Source of the DNA: Candidatus Aphodosoma intestinipullorum
GTDB lineage: Bacteria > Bacteroidota > Bacteroidia > Bacteroidales > Paludibacteraceae
Direction of reading: 5' to 3'
Length of the DNA stretch: 42,238 nt
NCBI GenBank assembly: GCA_017694515.1
Contig: JADIMV010000140.1
Location: 1-42,238, forward strand
Part shown: positions 8,870-16,127 of the stretch, piece after piece
Layout: each line of letters opens with the position of its first letter
Position numbering within the stretch: the first letter of the stretch is position 1
Position numbers and translations under genes: made by a program
The notes under the pieces: generated by a model
Seen by the model: only the letters and a program-made list of their open reading frames with translations
The model's database searches: none
Told to the model about the DNA's origin: nothing

Positions 8870-10420
8870 ATGAAACTCTTAAAGTTATATTTCGCCATTT
8901 TCGCCATGGTTGTGGCGATGGCATCATGTTCCGAGGCGTGGTTAGACAAGAGTAAGCCTAACGGTTCTGTCGTCACTCAGGAACAGTATGATGAGCTTGA
9001 CGGTACAATGGCGGCTCATACGAACGGGCTTTACACCCTTATGGATATGTCGAACGGCAGTTCGCACGATTATTTCGGACAGAAGTCAATCGATATAGCC
9101 TGCGATCTGCTCTCTTCCGATATGGCTATCACGAATCAGGGTTACGGATGGTTCGAGACCGACGCCACTCTGACCACATGGCAGCAGTCGGCATCGCGCA
9201 ACAGCTTCATATGGGCATACTACTACCGCATCATCAAGAACTGCAATGTGCTGCTGACGCGTATAAACAATGAAGGCACGCTCGAGAGCAGCGAAGAGGT
9301 ACAGGGCTACTATGCTCAGGCTCTTACGATGAGGGGATTCGCATATTACAACCTTTATATACTGTATGGCCAGTCTCTCACACAGCTTGGCGGTGATCCT
9401 GCCCGTCTCGCCGAGACAGATCTTGTGCCGTACTACAATGAGAGGTCGAGGGTGGACAGCGCGGTATCACTGTCATCAATGGAAGACATAGCCGGTATGA
9501 TAGAGTCCGATCTGACTACCGCAATGGATTATTTCGAGAAGAGCGGTTTCGACAGGCAGAACGACAAGCAGCGTTTCGACTACTATGTGGCCGAGGCATA
9601 TCTGGCAAAGCTCCTGCTCGAGATTGGCCGTTATGACGAGGCGTTCGATTACGCCGCCGACGTATGTGACAACAGCGGATATACAATCATACCGCTGAGT
9701 GAAGTGACGGACAACGGTTTCAATGACATAGAGGACAACTCGTGGATTTGGGGACGCAATGTGGATGCCAACAACAGGGGCGCTCTCCGCTCTTTCTGGG
9801 GTCATATAGACGTGCATACGTATTCTTACGCATTCAGCGGCGCGTATAAGGCTATTGATAAGCTGCTTTACGATTCGATACCGGACAATGATGTGCGTAA
9901 GGGATGGTTCAGTGAGATGCGTAACCTTTGTCCAGTCTACAAGTTCTTCCCGGTCGGCAAGAAGGAGGCCTATACGGCAGCTGAGATTGACAGGGACTGG
10001 CTGAGTGACGACGTACTGCTGCGCATAGAGGAGATGTATCTCGTGACGGCAGAGTCAGCTGCAAGGAACAATGACGTTACGAATGCGCGGGCTTATCTGA
10101 AGAAGCTTGTCGAGCAGCGTTACAGCACTGACGGCGGTCAGACGGCTGATGCTGCCGAACTGGCGGAGATTGATGCCATGGATATATCCACGATGATAGA
10201 TGGCGAAAATTCGCGCCTCTATTATGAGTGGCGTATTGAACTGTGGGGCGAAGGCAGGTCGCTGAACGTCTTCAAGCGTTTCAACCCGGTAACAAAAAAC
10301 AGGGGCGATAACCACTTCTCTTATTCACAGGGTACAAGAACAGCGGAGCCTGTCGTATTCCAGATACCTTCAGCCGAGCTTTATTACAACCTTAACCTGA
10401 GGGATTATTACAACCTGTAA
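8870..10420 (+). CDS. SusD/RagB-family nutrient-binding surface lipoprotein
   Basis: Surface lipoprotein that forms the lid of the SusC channel and captures substrate. The signal peptide ends in lipobox MASC with Cys20 as the lipidation site, followed by acidic residues (CSEAWLD) compatible with surface export. The 516-residue length and motifs are typical: the N-terminal LDKSKPNGSVVT segment, the TPR-like helices (YYAQALTMRGFAYYNLYILYG) near residue 150, and the C-terminal motif with LYYEWRIELWGEGRSLNVFKR near residues 445-465. The protein ends in AELYYNLNLRDYYNL, usual for the family. It is co-transcribed with the SusC gene upstream and the lipoprotein gene 38 bases downstream. The assignment to family is firm; ligand unknown. 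Confidence 0.97.
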   Translation: MKLLKLYFAIFAMVVAMASCSEAWLDKSKPNGSVVTQEQYDELDGTMAAHTNGLYTLMDMSNGSSHDYFGQKSIDIACDLLSSDMAITNQGYGWFETDATLTTWQQSASRNSFIWAYYYRIIKNCNVLLTRINNEGTLESSEEVQGYYAQALTMRGFAYYNLYILYGQSLTQLGGDPARLAETDLVPYYNERSRVDSAVSLSSMEDIAGMIESDLTTAMDYFEKSGFDRQNDKQRFDYYVAEAYLAKLLLEIGRYDEAFDYAADVCDNSGYTIIPLSEVTDNGFNDIEDNSWIWGRNVDANNRGALRSFWGHIDVHTYSYAFSGAYKAIDKLLYDSIPDNDVRKGWFSEMRNLCPVYKFFPVGKKEAYTAAEIDRDWLSDDVLLRIEEMYLVTAESAARNNDVTNARAYLKKLVEQRYSTDGGQTADAAELAEIDAMDISTMIDGENSRLYYEWRIELWGEGRSLNVFKRFNPVTKNRGDNHFSYSQGTRTAEPVVFQIPSAELYYNLNLRDYYNL

Positions 10421-10458
10421 AGACGGGTTAATACGGAACCATATAAATTGTTATTAAT

Positions 10459-11661
10459 ATGAAAACTATCAAATTCTTATTGTTGTGCTCGTGTGCGGTA
10501 TTGCTGCTTACAGGCTGTCCTAACAACGGGCCTGAGACTGGGGCAAAGTTCCAGTATCTCAATCTGAATGTGACAGAGCTTACGCTCTCTCACAGTGAGA
10601 CTTATAGCCTTATACCGGAGGCGAACGAAGGTGCGGATCTTCTGTTGGTGGAGTGGGCATCGTCAGATACGATGGTTGAGGTTGATATGGACGGTAACCT
10701 TACGGTAAAAGGTTGGGTGTCGCTTGAGCCAGAAGTGACTATCACCGCATCTGTCAGCGGTGAAAACACCGAGAGCGGCCAGACGCTGACAGCGACTTGT
10801 ACAGTCAGAGTGGTAAATGAGCAGAAGCTTATAACTTTCAACACGATGTATGGTCCGTGGAACGAAAGAACTCCGATGGGTATCAAGGCTGATATTCCTG
10901 TCATATTTAGTGACGGCCGGGAAGACACTCTGCCCGGCGAGCTGTATAAGGCCATGTTGATTATACAGGGCGGCAGTTCGGGCATAATTAGGGGAGATGA
11001 TCCCAGATATGTGAATTGGGTTTCCGTACCGGGTGATTTTGTCATACCTACGAGTGATTGGTATTGCGCACTTGTCTATTATGAGGGAGACACTCTGTCA
11101 TTGAACCCGGCAGGCGGCGATACGATGCGTGTGGTATCACAGGAGGTTTTTGCTGACAGCGTGAGACAGTATTTCATCTCCGCAGGGTCTATGGATGATG
11201 AGAAGGTAATGGCAACGGGTCAGCTCACGTCAGACTGCCTGATCAGTTCGTGGATATGGAGATTCACTGACAATCAGCTTGGCATGAATCCTTGCAGTTT
11301 CATACGTGAAGGCAGTTATTTCGTTGTGGGTAACGGACAATACAGTGATGTGAATGTGGCGTGGCCGTTATTAGCATACGAGGTGTTCTCTTCCCCATTC
11401 TATAATGGTGTCGATGAAAGCGGCAGTCAGGTTATCCTGCATCCTACATATAGATTGAGAATGGACGGTCAGGGTAATTATGAGGATACTGATGAGGTTG
11501 TCGACGAGACTGTTACCAGTGCTCCTGCGGCTAATTGGGCTAACAAGCAGTATCGCGTGGGCTACTCCAATCAGGAGCTGAGATACAGGGAGAACATGAT
11601 GAAGACGCTGAATTATGCGTGGACTATGCGCATCAATGAAGTGGTTTCTGCAATGAAATGA
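10459..11661 (+). CDS. Lipoprotein with Ig-like domain, third gene of susCD operon
   Basis: The 400-residue protein has a signal peptide ending in lipobox LTGC (Cys20). Residues about 35-120 look like a bacterial Ig-like (BIG_2) module: LNVTELTLSHSETYSL, then a Trp-containing strand and VTITASVSGENTESG. The rest, about 120-400, has Trp and Tyr scattered through beta-rich sequence (VNWVSVPGDFVIPTSDWY) and shows no enzyme motif I recognise. Its position after SusD corresponds to SusE/SusF-type surface binding proteins, so an accessory role in ligand capture is plausible inference. It ends 64 bases before a strong terminator at 11726, closing the operon. Confidence 0.85.
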   Translation: MKTIKFLLLCSCAVLLLTGCPNNGPETGAKFQYLNLNVTELTLSHSETYSLIPEANEGADLLLVEWASSDTMVEVDMDGNLTVKGWVSLEPEVTITASVSGENTESGQTLTATCTVRVVNEQKLITFNTMYGPWNERTPMGIKADIPVIFSDGREDTLPGELYKAMLIIQGGSSGIIRGDDPRYVNWVSVPGDFVIPTSDWYCALVYYEGDTLSLNPAGGDTMRVVSQEVFADSVRQYFISAGSMDDEKVMATGQLTSDCLISSWIWRFTDNQLGMNPCSFIREGSYFVVGNGQYSDVNVAWPLLAYEVFSSPFYNGVDESGSQVILHPTYRLRMDGQGNYEDTDEVVDETVTSAPAANWANKQYRVGYSNQELRYRENMMKTLNYAWTMRINEVVSAMK

Positions 11662-11725
11662 TATCTTCAGAGAGCAGAACCGGCAGGGCGGACTGAGAGA
11701 TTTTCAGCAGTCAGCCGGGAAGAAC

Positions 11726-11755
11726 AGGGCAGTGCCGAAAGCACTGCCCTTTTTG
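11726..11755 (+). terminator. Rho-independent terminator of susCD operon
   Basis: AGGGCAGTGC and GCACTGCCCT form a perfect 10-bp stem around the loop CGAAA, followed by TTTTT. It separates the susCD operon from the M6 peptidase gene. Confidence 0.92.
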
Positions 11756-11832
11756 TGTCAAGAAAGTGGGAGAGCTATCGTGAGGAAAAGTGAGGCTGTT
11801 TTTCCCAGCACAGGATAAAAAATGCGGGTTTG

Positions 11833-11863
11833 TTTGCGGTTACACTAACTTTTTGTATCTTTG
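11833..11863 (+). promoter_or_regulatory. Bacteroidetes-type promoter 1 for M6 peptidase gene
   Basis: TTTG at 11833-11836, a 19-base spacer, then TATCTTTG at 11856-11863 match TTTG-N19/20-TAnnTTTG. The box is followed directly by CTTCGCGAAGATA, so it is one arm of a small hairpin. Confidence 0.65.
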
Positions 11864-11980
11864 CTTCGCGAAGATAGCTTTGTCTCGGCATAATCAAAGT
11901 GAGCTTTGCTTCTGCTCTCGACTTTCGCTATCTTTGCGTGCGGTACACACAAGATAGGAGTCGGTTCGACAAAGGCAATC
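11856..11980 (+). repeat. Hairpin repeat with TATCTTTG boxes, copies A and B
   Basis: Unit A starts TATCTTTGC at 11856, closes with GAAGATA and continues GCTTTGTCTCGGCA. Unit B starts TATCTTTGCGTGC at 11929, closes with CACACAAGATA and continues GGAGTCGGTTCGACAAAGG. Unit B matches copy C at 2186 almost base for base across the hairpin. The stretch CTTTGCTTCTGCTCTCGACTTTCGCTATCTTTGC is also an approximate reverse complement of the start of unit A, making a larger inverted repeat. Confidence 0.65.
11905..11936 (+). promoter_or_regulatory. Bacteroidetes-type promoter 2 for M6 peptidase gene
   Basis: TTTG at 11905-11908, a 20-base spacer, then TATCTTTG at 11929-11936 match the consensus. The -7 box is shared with repeat unit B. 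The predicted transcript start is near 11942, about 150 bases before the ATG at 12096. Confidence 0.65.
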
Positions 11981-12095
11981 AAGTGGTGCACCGCAGTCGG
12001 GCGGAGATGGGGAATGATGCGCTGGCGAGGAATATGTGTGGGCGGACAAGGAGCTGTGATGCAGAGAGGAGAGAAATTTAACCTAAATATCTGAT

Positions 12096-15062
12096 ATGAA
12101 ACATTTTTATTTTGTGGTCATGTGCCTTTTGCTCATCGGCACATACGACCTTTTCGGAGTTCCCGCGTATCCGGGTGTCGTGGAGGTGACACAGCCGGAC
12201 GGTACGGTGCTGAAAATCAAGTTGCATGGGGACGAGTACTTTTCCTATGCCACGACCGATGACGGTTATCTGTTGAAAACCAATGCCGAAGGAGTATATG
12301 AGTATGCCTATGTGGACGGAATGTCGATAAAAGGCAGCGGGGTGAAGGCGCAACCGGCAGAGATGCGTACGCAGAAGGATGCGGCACTGCTCATGGAGAT
12401 TCCGTTCGGGGAGAACCTTGCCCGGCAGGTGAAGGCAATGAGGAGCGCGGCAATGGCGAAGGTGCAGACCTTGCGTGCGCAGGCCGCACAGAGGATGCCG
12501 ATGAAAAAGTTCCCGCTCTCAGGACAGCCGAAGAGCATAGTAATACTTGCGAACTTCAGCGATATAAAGTTTACAGTCCGTAATCCGCAGGAGGCTTATA
12601 CCAGACTGCTGAATGAGTCAGGGTATGACGAGAACGGCGGTACGGGTTCGGCACGCGATTATTTCATAGCGTCGTCCGACAGCCTGTTCCAGCCGGAGTT
12701 CGTAGTGGTCGGGCCTGTAGACCTGCCGCAGACGTGCGAATTTTACGGCAAACATGTAGGGGAGAATGATAATGACGAGAACCCTCAGCAGATGGTTATC
12801 GACGCATGTAACGCGGCAGCGCGGGCAGGTCTCGTGAATTTCGCCGATTACGACACGGACGGTGACGGTACGGTGGACAATGTGTTCATCTACTATGCAG
12901 GCCACAATGAGGCAGAAGGTGGTGGAGATAACACTATCTGGCCTCACCGGTCGAGGGTGTACAGCGGGTCGCCGACGTATGACGGAGGCGTGCAGCTGGG
13001 CGATTATGCCTGCACGTCGGAATACCGTGGCGGCGGCGGAAGTAGTATGTGCGGCATAGGCACATTCTGCCATGAGTTCGGCCATGTGCTGGGTCTGCCT
13101 GACCTGTATGTGACGGACTACAGCAGCAACCACGCGACACCGGAGACATGGGACATCATGGACCACGGGTCATACAACAACAACGGGCGTACGCCGCCGA
13201 CATATTCATCGTATGAGAGGTTTTTCTTAGGGTGGAGCACACCAGTGCAGCTGACCGAGCCGGGAAGCTATGAACTTGAGCCTCTGGTGACGAGCGGGCA
13301 GTCGTATCTCGTTGCGGCAACCGAGCATAACATGAACGGCGGAAGCCCGAACCCGAGGGAGTTCTTCATGATAGAGAACCGCCAACGATTGGACATGGAC
13401 GAATACGGTTTGCCGGGGACGGGTCTGCTGGTGTGGCACATACGCTACAACCCCTCGACATGGAACAGCAATGACCCGAACAATGACCCGAACAATATGG
13501 GTGTCGATATAGTGAGGGCGCGTAAGTCGCCAGTGTCGGACTGGGCATTCCCGAGTGAAGAGATAGACTTCTGCCAGTTGGAGCTGGCGGACGGCACGCT
13601 GCTGGAGCAGCTGTCGAATATAGTACAGGACGGGGACAATATGACGTTCCTTTATGCAGGAGGCGGTGAGGATTATCCTAACATATCGGTCATCAACCGC
13701 CCGAATGTGTTTGTCATGACTGAAGGCGACACGTCGGCCGTGCAGATACTTGAGGTGGCAGGACGGCATCTGCCGTCGGAGGTTACGGTCAGCATGACCA
13801 CTAACAATACGCCGTTCTATTTCAGACTGGCGGATACGGACGACGAGTTCGTGCAGGAACTTAAACTTGAGCCGCAGGCAAGCGATTCTTCGCTGTATAA
13901 GGAGATAGAGGTGATGGTGACCGGCGCAACGGTGACCCACAATATCATAAGGGATGCGGTGATGAAGTTTACGTGCGATTCTAACGAATCGATAACATTC
14001 AGCCTGCCCGTGCAGTGGCAGGTGCTGAGACCTGTGTATGTCGTTCCTCCCGTGGCATACGAGGCTGAGAACGTGACTCCCTATTCGTTCGTGGCCTCGT
14101 GGGACAGTGTGTGGGATGCCTCGTTGTATTATTTCACGCTCTATACGCTGTCTGACGAGAGCGGAGAGCTGGTGGAGAACTTCGACGCGTTCGACGAGGA
14201 GACTCCGATAGAGTGGCAGGCTACGTTCAATAGAACCAATTCCACAGTGTCGGAGTCGGGCAAGGCCGCTTATTTCTCCGAGGCATCGGACACGATAGTG
14301 ACTGAGGAGTACTTTATGGCAGCAACGGGCATATCGTTCTGGCTGTCGGGCTGGAACGCAGTGGGCGTGTTTACAGTCGAGGCAAACAGCGATACAGGAT
14401 GGGTGACGCTCGAGAAGCTGGAGGTGGAGAACATAAGGTCGTCTACACTCACGTATGACTTTACGGAAGGACAGGACTACAGGCAGTTCCGGTTCTCGTA
14501 TCTCCCGGCATCGGGAAGCGGCGGCGCTATGCTTGACAACTTCACGTTCAGGACAGCAAAGAAGATGGAGTATATCTACCGTCAGACGAATGTGATGGAG
14601 GTCGGGGCAGGACGGCAGACAGACACTGTGCTGTATCTCGGCAACCTTAAACCAGAGGTGAATTACTACTACAAGGTTCAGGCGACTGACCAGACATATA
14701 ACGGCTTCACTGGAGCACTTATGTATGACAACATAACGGACTATTCGAACACGATAGAGGTCAAGACGCTGGCGACGGGGATACCTGAAGACCTGAAGCC
14801 GAAGCACAAGGAGCGGTGGATAGCGGTGTCGGTGCGTCCGGACGGGTCGGGCTATGTGGCCTATGTGCCTGAGGTGCTGGAGAACCACTACCTGTATATC
14901 TATACGATAAACGGTTCGCTGGTGGCTTCCGTGCCGGTTACATCGAACGAGATAGTCATCCCGCAGCTGACTAACGGTCAGGTGTATATCATAAAGTACT
15001 CGGCGGAGAACGATATAAAGAGGAAGGACAAGTACGCGAAGTTCTTCTATAATATCAACTGA
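12096..15062 (+). CDS. Large secreted M6-family metallopeptidase
   Basis: Zinc endopeptidase of the immune-inhibitor-A (M6) type, predicted to be exported. The signal peptide is MKHFYFVVMCLLLIGTYDLFG. A propeptide-like region (to about 140, including MKKFPLSGQPKSIVILANF at its end) precedes the catalytic domain. The active site is HEFGHVLGLPD at residues 326-336, with zinc ligands H326, H330 and probably D336, and catalytic E327. A Met-turn-like WDIMDHGSY lies near residue 355. DYDTDGDGTVDN near 250 resembles a calcium loop. Residues about 520-900 are beta-sandwich-like modules, one with a fibronectin-type look (VTPYSFVASWDSVWDASLYYF). The C-terminus (LYIYTINGSLVASVPV) resembles a T9SS sorting domain but ends in an unusual basic tail. 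A terminator follows at 15105. Confidence 0.92.
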   Translation: MKHFYFVVMCLLLIGTYDLFGVPAYPGVVEVTQPDGTVLKIKLHGDEYFSYATTDDGYLLKTNAEGVYEYAYVDGMSIKGSGVKAQPAEMRTQKDAALLMEIPFGENLARQVKAMRSAAMAKVQTLRAQAAQRMPMKKFPLSGQPKSIVILANFSDIKFTVRNPQEAYTRLLNESGYDENGGTGSARDYFIASSDSLFQPEFVVVGPVDLPQTCEFYGKHVGENDNDENPQQMVIDACNAAARAGLVNFADYDTDGDGTVDNVFIYYAGHNEAEGGGDNTIWPHRSRVYSGSPTYDGGVQLGDYACTSEYRGGGGSSMCGIGTFCHEFGHVLGLPDLYVTDYSSNHATPETWDIMDHGSYNNNGRTPPTYSSYERFFLGWSTPVQLTEPGSYELEPLVTSGQSYLVAATEHNMNGGSPNPREFFMIENRQRLDMDEYGLPGTGLLVWHIRYNPSTWNSNDPNNDPNNMGVDIVRARKSPVSDWAFPSEEIDFCQLELADGTLLEQLSNIVQDGDNMTFLYAGGGEDYPNISVINRPNVFVMTEGDTSAVQILEVAGRHLPSEVTVSMTTNNTPFYFRLADTDDEFVQELKLEPQASDSSLYKEIEVMVTGATVTHNIIRDAVMKFTCDSNESITFSLPVQWQVLRPVYVVPPVAYEAENVTPYSFVASWDSVWDASLYYFTLYTLSDESGELVENFDAFDEETPIEWQATFNRTNSTVSESGKAAYFSEASDTIVTEEYFMAATGISFWLSGWNAVGVFTVEANSDTGWVTLEKLEVENIRSSTLTYDFTEGQDYRQFRFSYLPASGSGGAMLDNFTFRTAKKMEYIYRQTNVMEVGAGRQTDTVLYLGNLKPEVNYYYKVQATDQTYNGFTGALMYDNITDYSNTIEVKTLATGIPEDLKPKHKERWIAVSVRPDGSGYVAYVPEVLENHYLYIYTINGSLVASVPVTSNEIVIPQLTNGQVYIIKYSAENDIKRKDKYAKFFYNIN

Positions 15063-15426
15063 GGAGAGTGAGCGCATAGCGCGATAGGGGAAAAAGATGA
15101 GTGAACGCCCCGCCATGCTCATTCGCATGGCGGGGCGTTTTGTATTCCGGATAACTAGGGATGGGTGTTATGGTGCGCGGGACGATGTGGTTTCTCTTTT
15201 TTGACGTTTGGGGCAGAAAAGGCGCGAAAGTGCGCGATGGCTAAGGAGAGGCTTGGGAGGAGGTAGCTGCGGGGTGGCTGAGAGGTGGTTGGATGCCTTG
15301 GGTATGAGGTGGTTATGTGTGCGAAACGATAGTGCGCGGGAGTGTGTTTCTGCGGAGCGATGGTGGTTATGTCTAGTACGGATGTGTGTGTAGTGCTGCT
15401 TGGAGTAGGTGGGAGAGGTGCGGCGT
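15063..15426. other. Convergent intergenic region, 364 bp
   Basis: Between the convergent M6 peptidase and deacetylase genes. It contains the strong terminator at 15105-15143, then about 280 bases that are markedly G-rich on the plus strand. Overlapping ORFs here on both strands are low-complexity (Pro, His, Thr and Ser, or Trp and Gly) and are judged non-coding. No other structure was seen. Confidence 0.6.
15105..15143 (+). terminator. Rho-independent terminator after M6 peptidase
   Basis: ACGCCCCGCCATGC pairs perfectly with GCATGGCGGGGCGT around the loop TCATT/C, followed by TTTTGT. This is one of the strongest hairpins in the window. Confidence 0.93.
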
Positions 15427-16044
15427 TCATGTCGCGTCGCGCAGTGTGCGGAACTCGTAGCCCTGTTCACGGAGCCACTCTATGCTGGGGCCTATGGCGC
15501 GGAACATATTCTTGGAGGCTTTGAGGGAGTCGTGGAATACGATGATTGAGCCGTTGCGCGAGTAGCGCCGCACGATGGAGGTGACTTTCTCCGGTGAGAG
15601 TTTGGCGTTGTAGTCGCGGGTTATGACATCCCACATGATGACTGTGAAGCGGCGTTTGAGCTGGCGGAGCTGGCGGAGGCTGATGCGCCCGTAGGGCGGG
15701 CGGAAGAGCGGGCTGCGGATGAGGCTGTCGGCGGCATCGACATCTTTCATGTATTCCCGCACGGTGTAGTTGAAGCCGCGCAGGTGGTGCATGGTGTGGT
15801 TGCCTACAGCGTGGCCGCGACGCAGCAGTTCCTCGAACAGGGCGGGGTGCTTGCGCACGTTGTCGCCCACGCAGAAGAATGTGGCCTTGACCCCGTAGCT
15901 GTCCAGAATGTCGAGCAGCCGGGGGGTGGTGTCGGGGCATGGGCCGTCATCGAAGGTCAGGTAGACGCATTTCGGGTTGCGGGGCAGCCGCCAACGGGCG
16001 CGCCAGATGCGGCGCAGTATGAATGGTGGTTGTTCGATGAACAT
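15427..16044 (-). CDS. Polysaccharide deacetylase (NodB homology domain)
   Basis: Member of carbohydrate esterase family 4, which removes acetyl groups from N-acetylglucosamine-containing polymers such as peptidoglycan or chitin oligomers using a divalent metal. Motif 1 is TFDDGP (D32, D33), motif 2 is the metal-binding GNHTMHH, and motif 3 is FRPPYG. Near the C-terminus IIVFHDS is the usual motif with a histidine. I chose the ATG at 16044 (MFIEQPPFILRR), because this opening is familiar in Bacteroidales homologues; the track start at 16074 adds ten unlikely residues. The length is then 205 residues, essentially a single domain with no clear signal peptide, so its location is uncertain. It follows the DUF2723 gene on the same strand, 83 bases downstream, with a GC-rich hairpin between. 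Confidence 0.92.
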   Translation of the reverse strand: MFIEQPPFILRRIWRARWRLPRNPKCVYLTFDDGPCPDTTPRLLDILDSYGVKATFFCVGDNVRKHPALFEELLRRGHAVGNHTMHHLRGFNYTVREYMKDVDAADSLIRSPLFRPPYGRISLRQLRQLKRRFTVIMWDVITRDYNAKLSPEKVTSIVRRYSRNGSIIVFHDSLKASKNMFRAIGPSIEWLREQGYEFRTLRDAT

Positions 16045-16083
16045 ATTTAATCGAATGGTTTTTCCGTGTGACAAAGGTGTCCG

Positions 16084-16117
16084 CGCCTGCCCGCGCTGAC
16101 AGCGGTGCGGGCAGGCG
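16084..16117 (-). terminator. GC-rich stem-loop after DUF2723 gene
   Basis: CGCCTGCCCGC pairs perfectly with GCGGGCAGGCG (11 bp) around a 12-base loop. It lies between the DUF2723 stop and the deacetylase start. On the minus strand no long T-run follows, but ACACCTTTG follows, a near match to a -7 box, so a terminator followed by a weak promoter is possible. Confidence 0.5.
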
Positions 16118-16127
16118 GGAATGTTAC

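Larger units (their letters stand above)
11756..12095. other. Intergenic region, 340 bp, with hairpin repeats and tandem promoters
   Basis: Between the susCD terminator and the M6 peptidase gene. It holds two promoter matches (11833-11863 and 11905-11936) embedded in an inverted repeat related to the one at 2186-2382. Short ORFs on the track (starts 11899 and 11906) overlap the repeat and look spurious. Confidence 0.6.

Noticed and set aside
13227-15128. 633-residue antisense ORF opposite the M6 peptidase
   Set aside because: Rich in His, Arg, Leu and Val with no motif. It is the shadow of a strongly coding plus-strand frame with HExxH and other domain features.
15155-15430. 91-residue minus-strand ORF whose ATG overlaps the deacetylase stop as ATGA
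   Set aside because: The overlap looks like coupling, but the product is low-complexity Pro/Thr/Ser/His sequence over a G-skewed stretch with overlapping ORFs in other frames. I do not think it is a gene.
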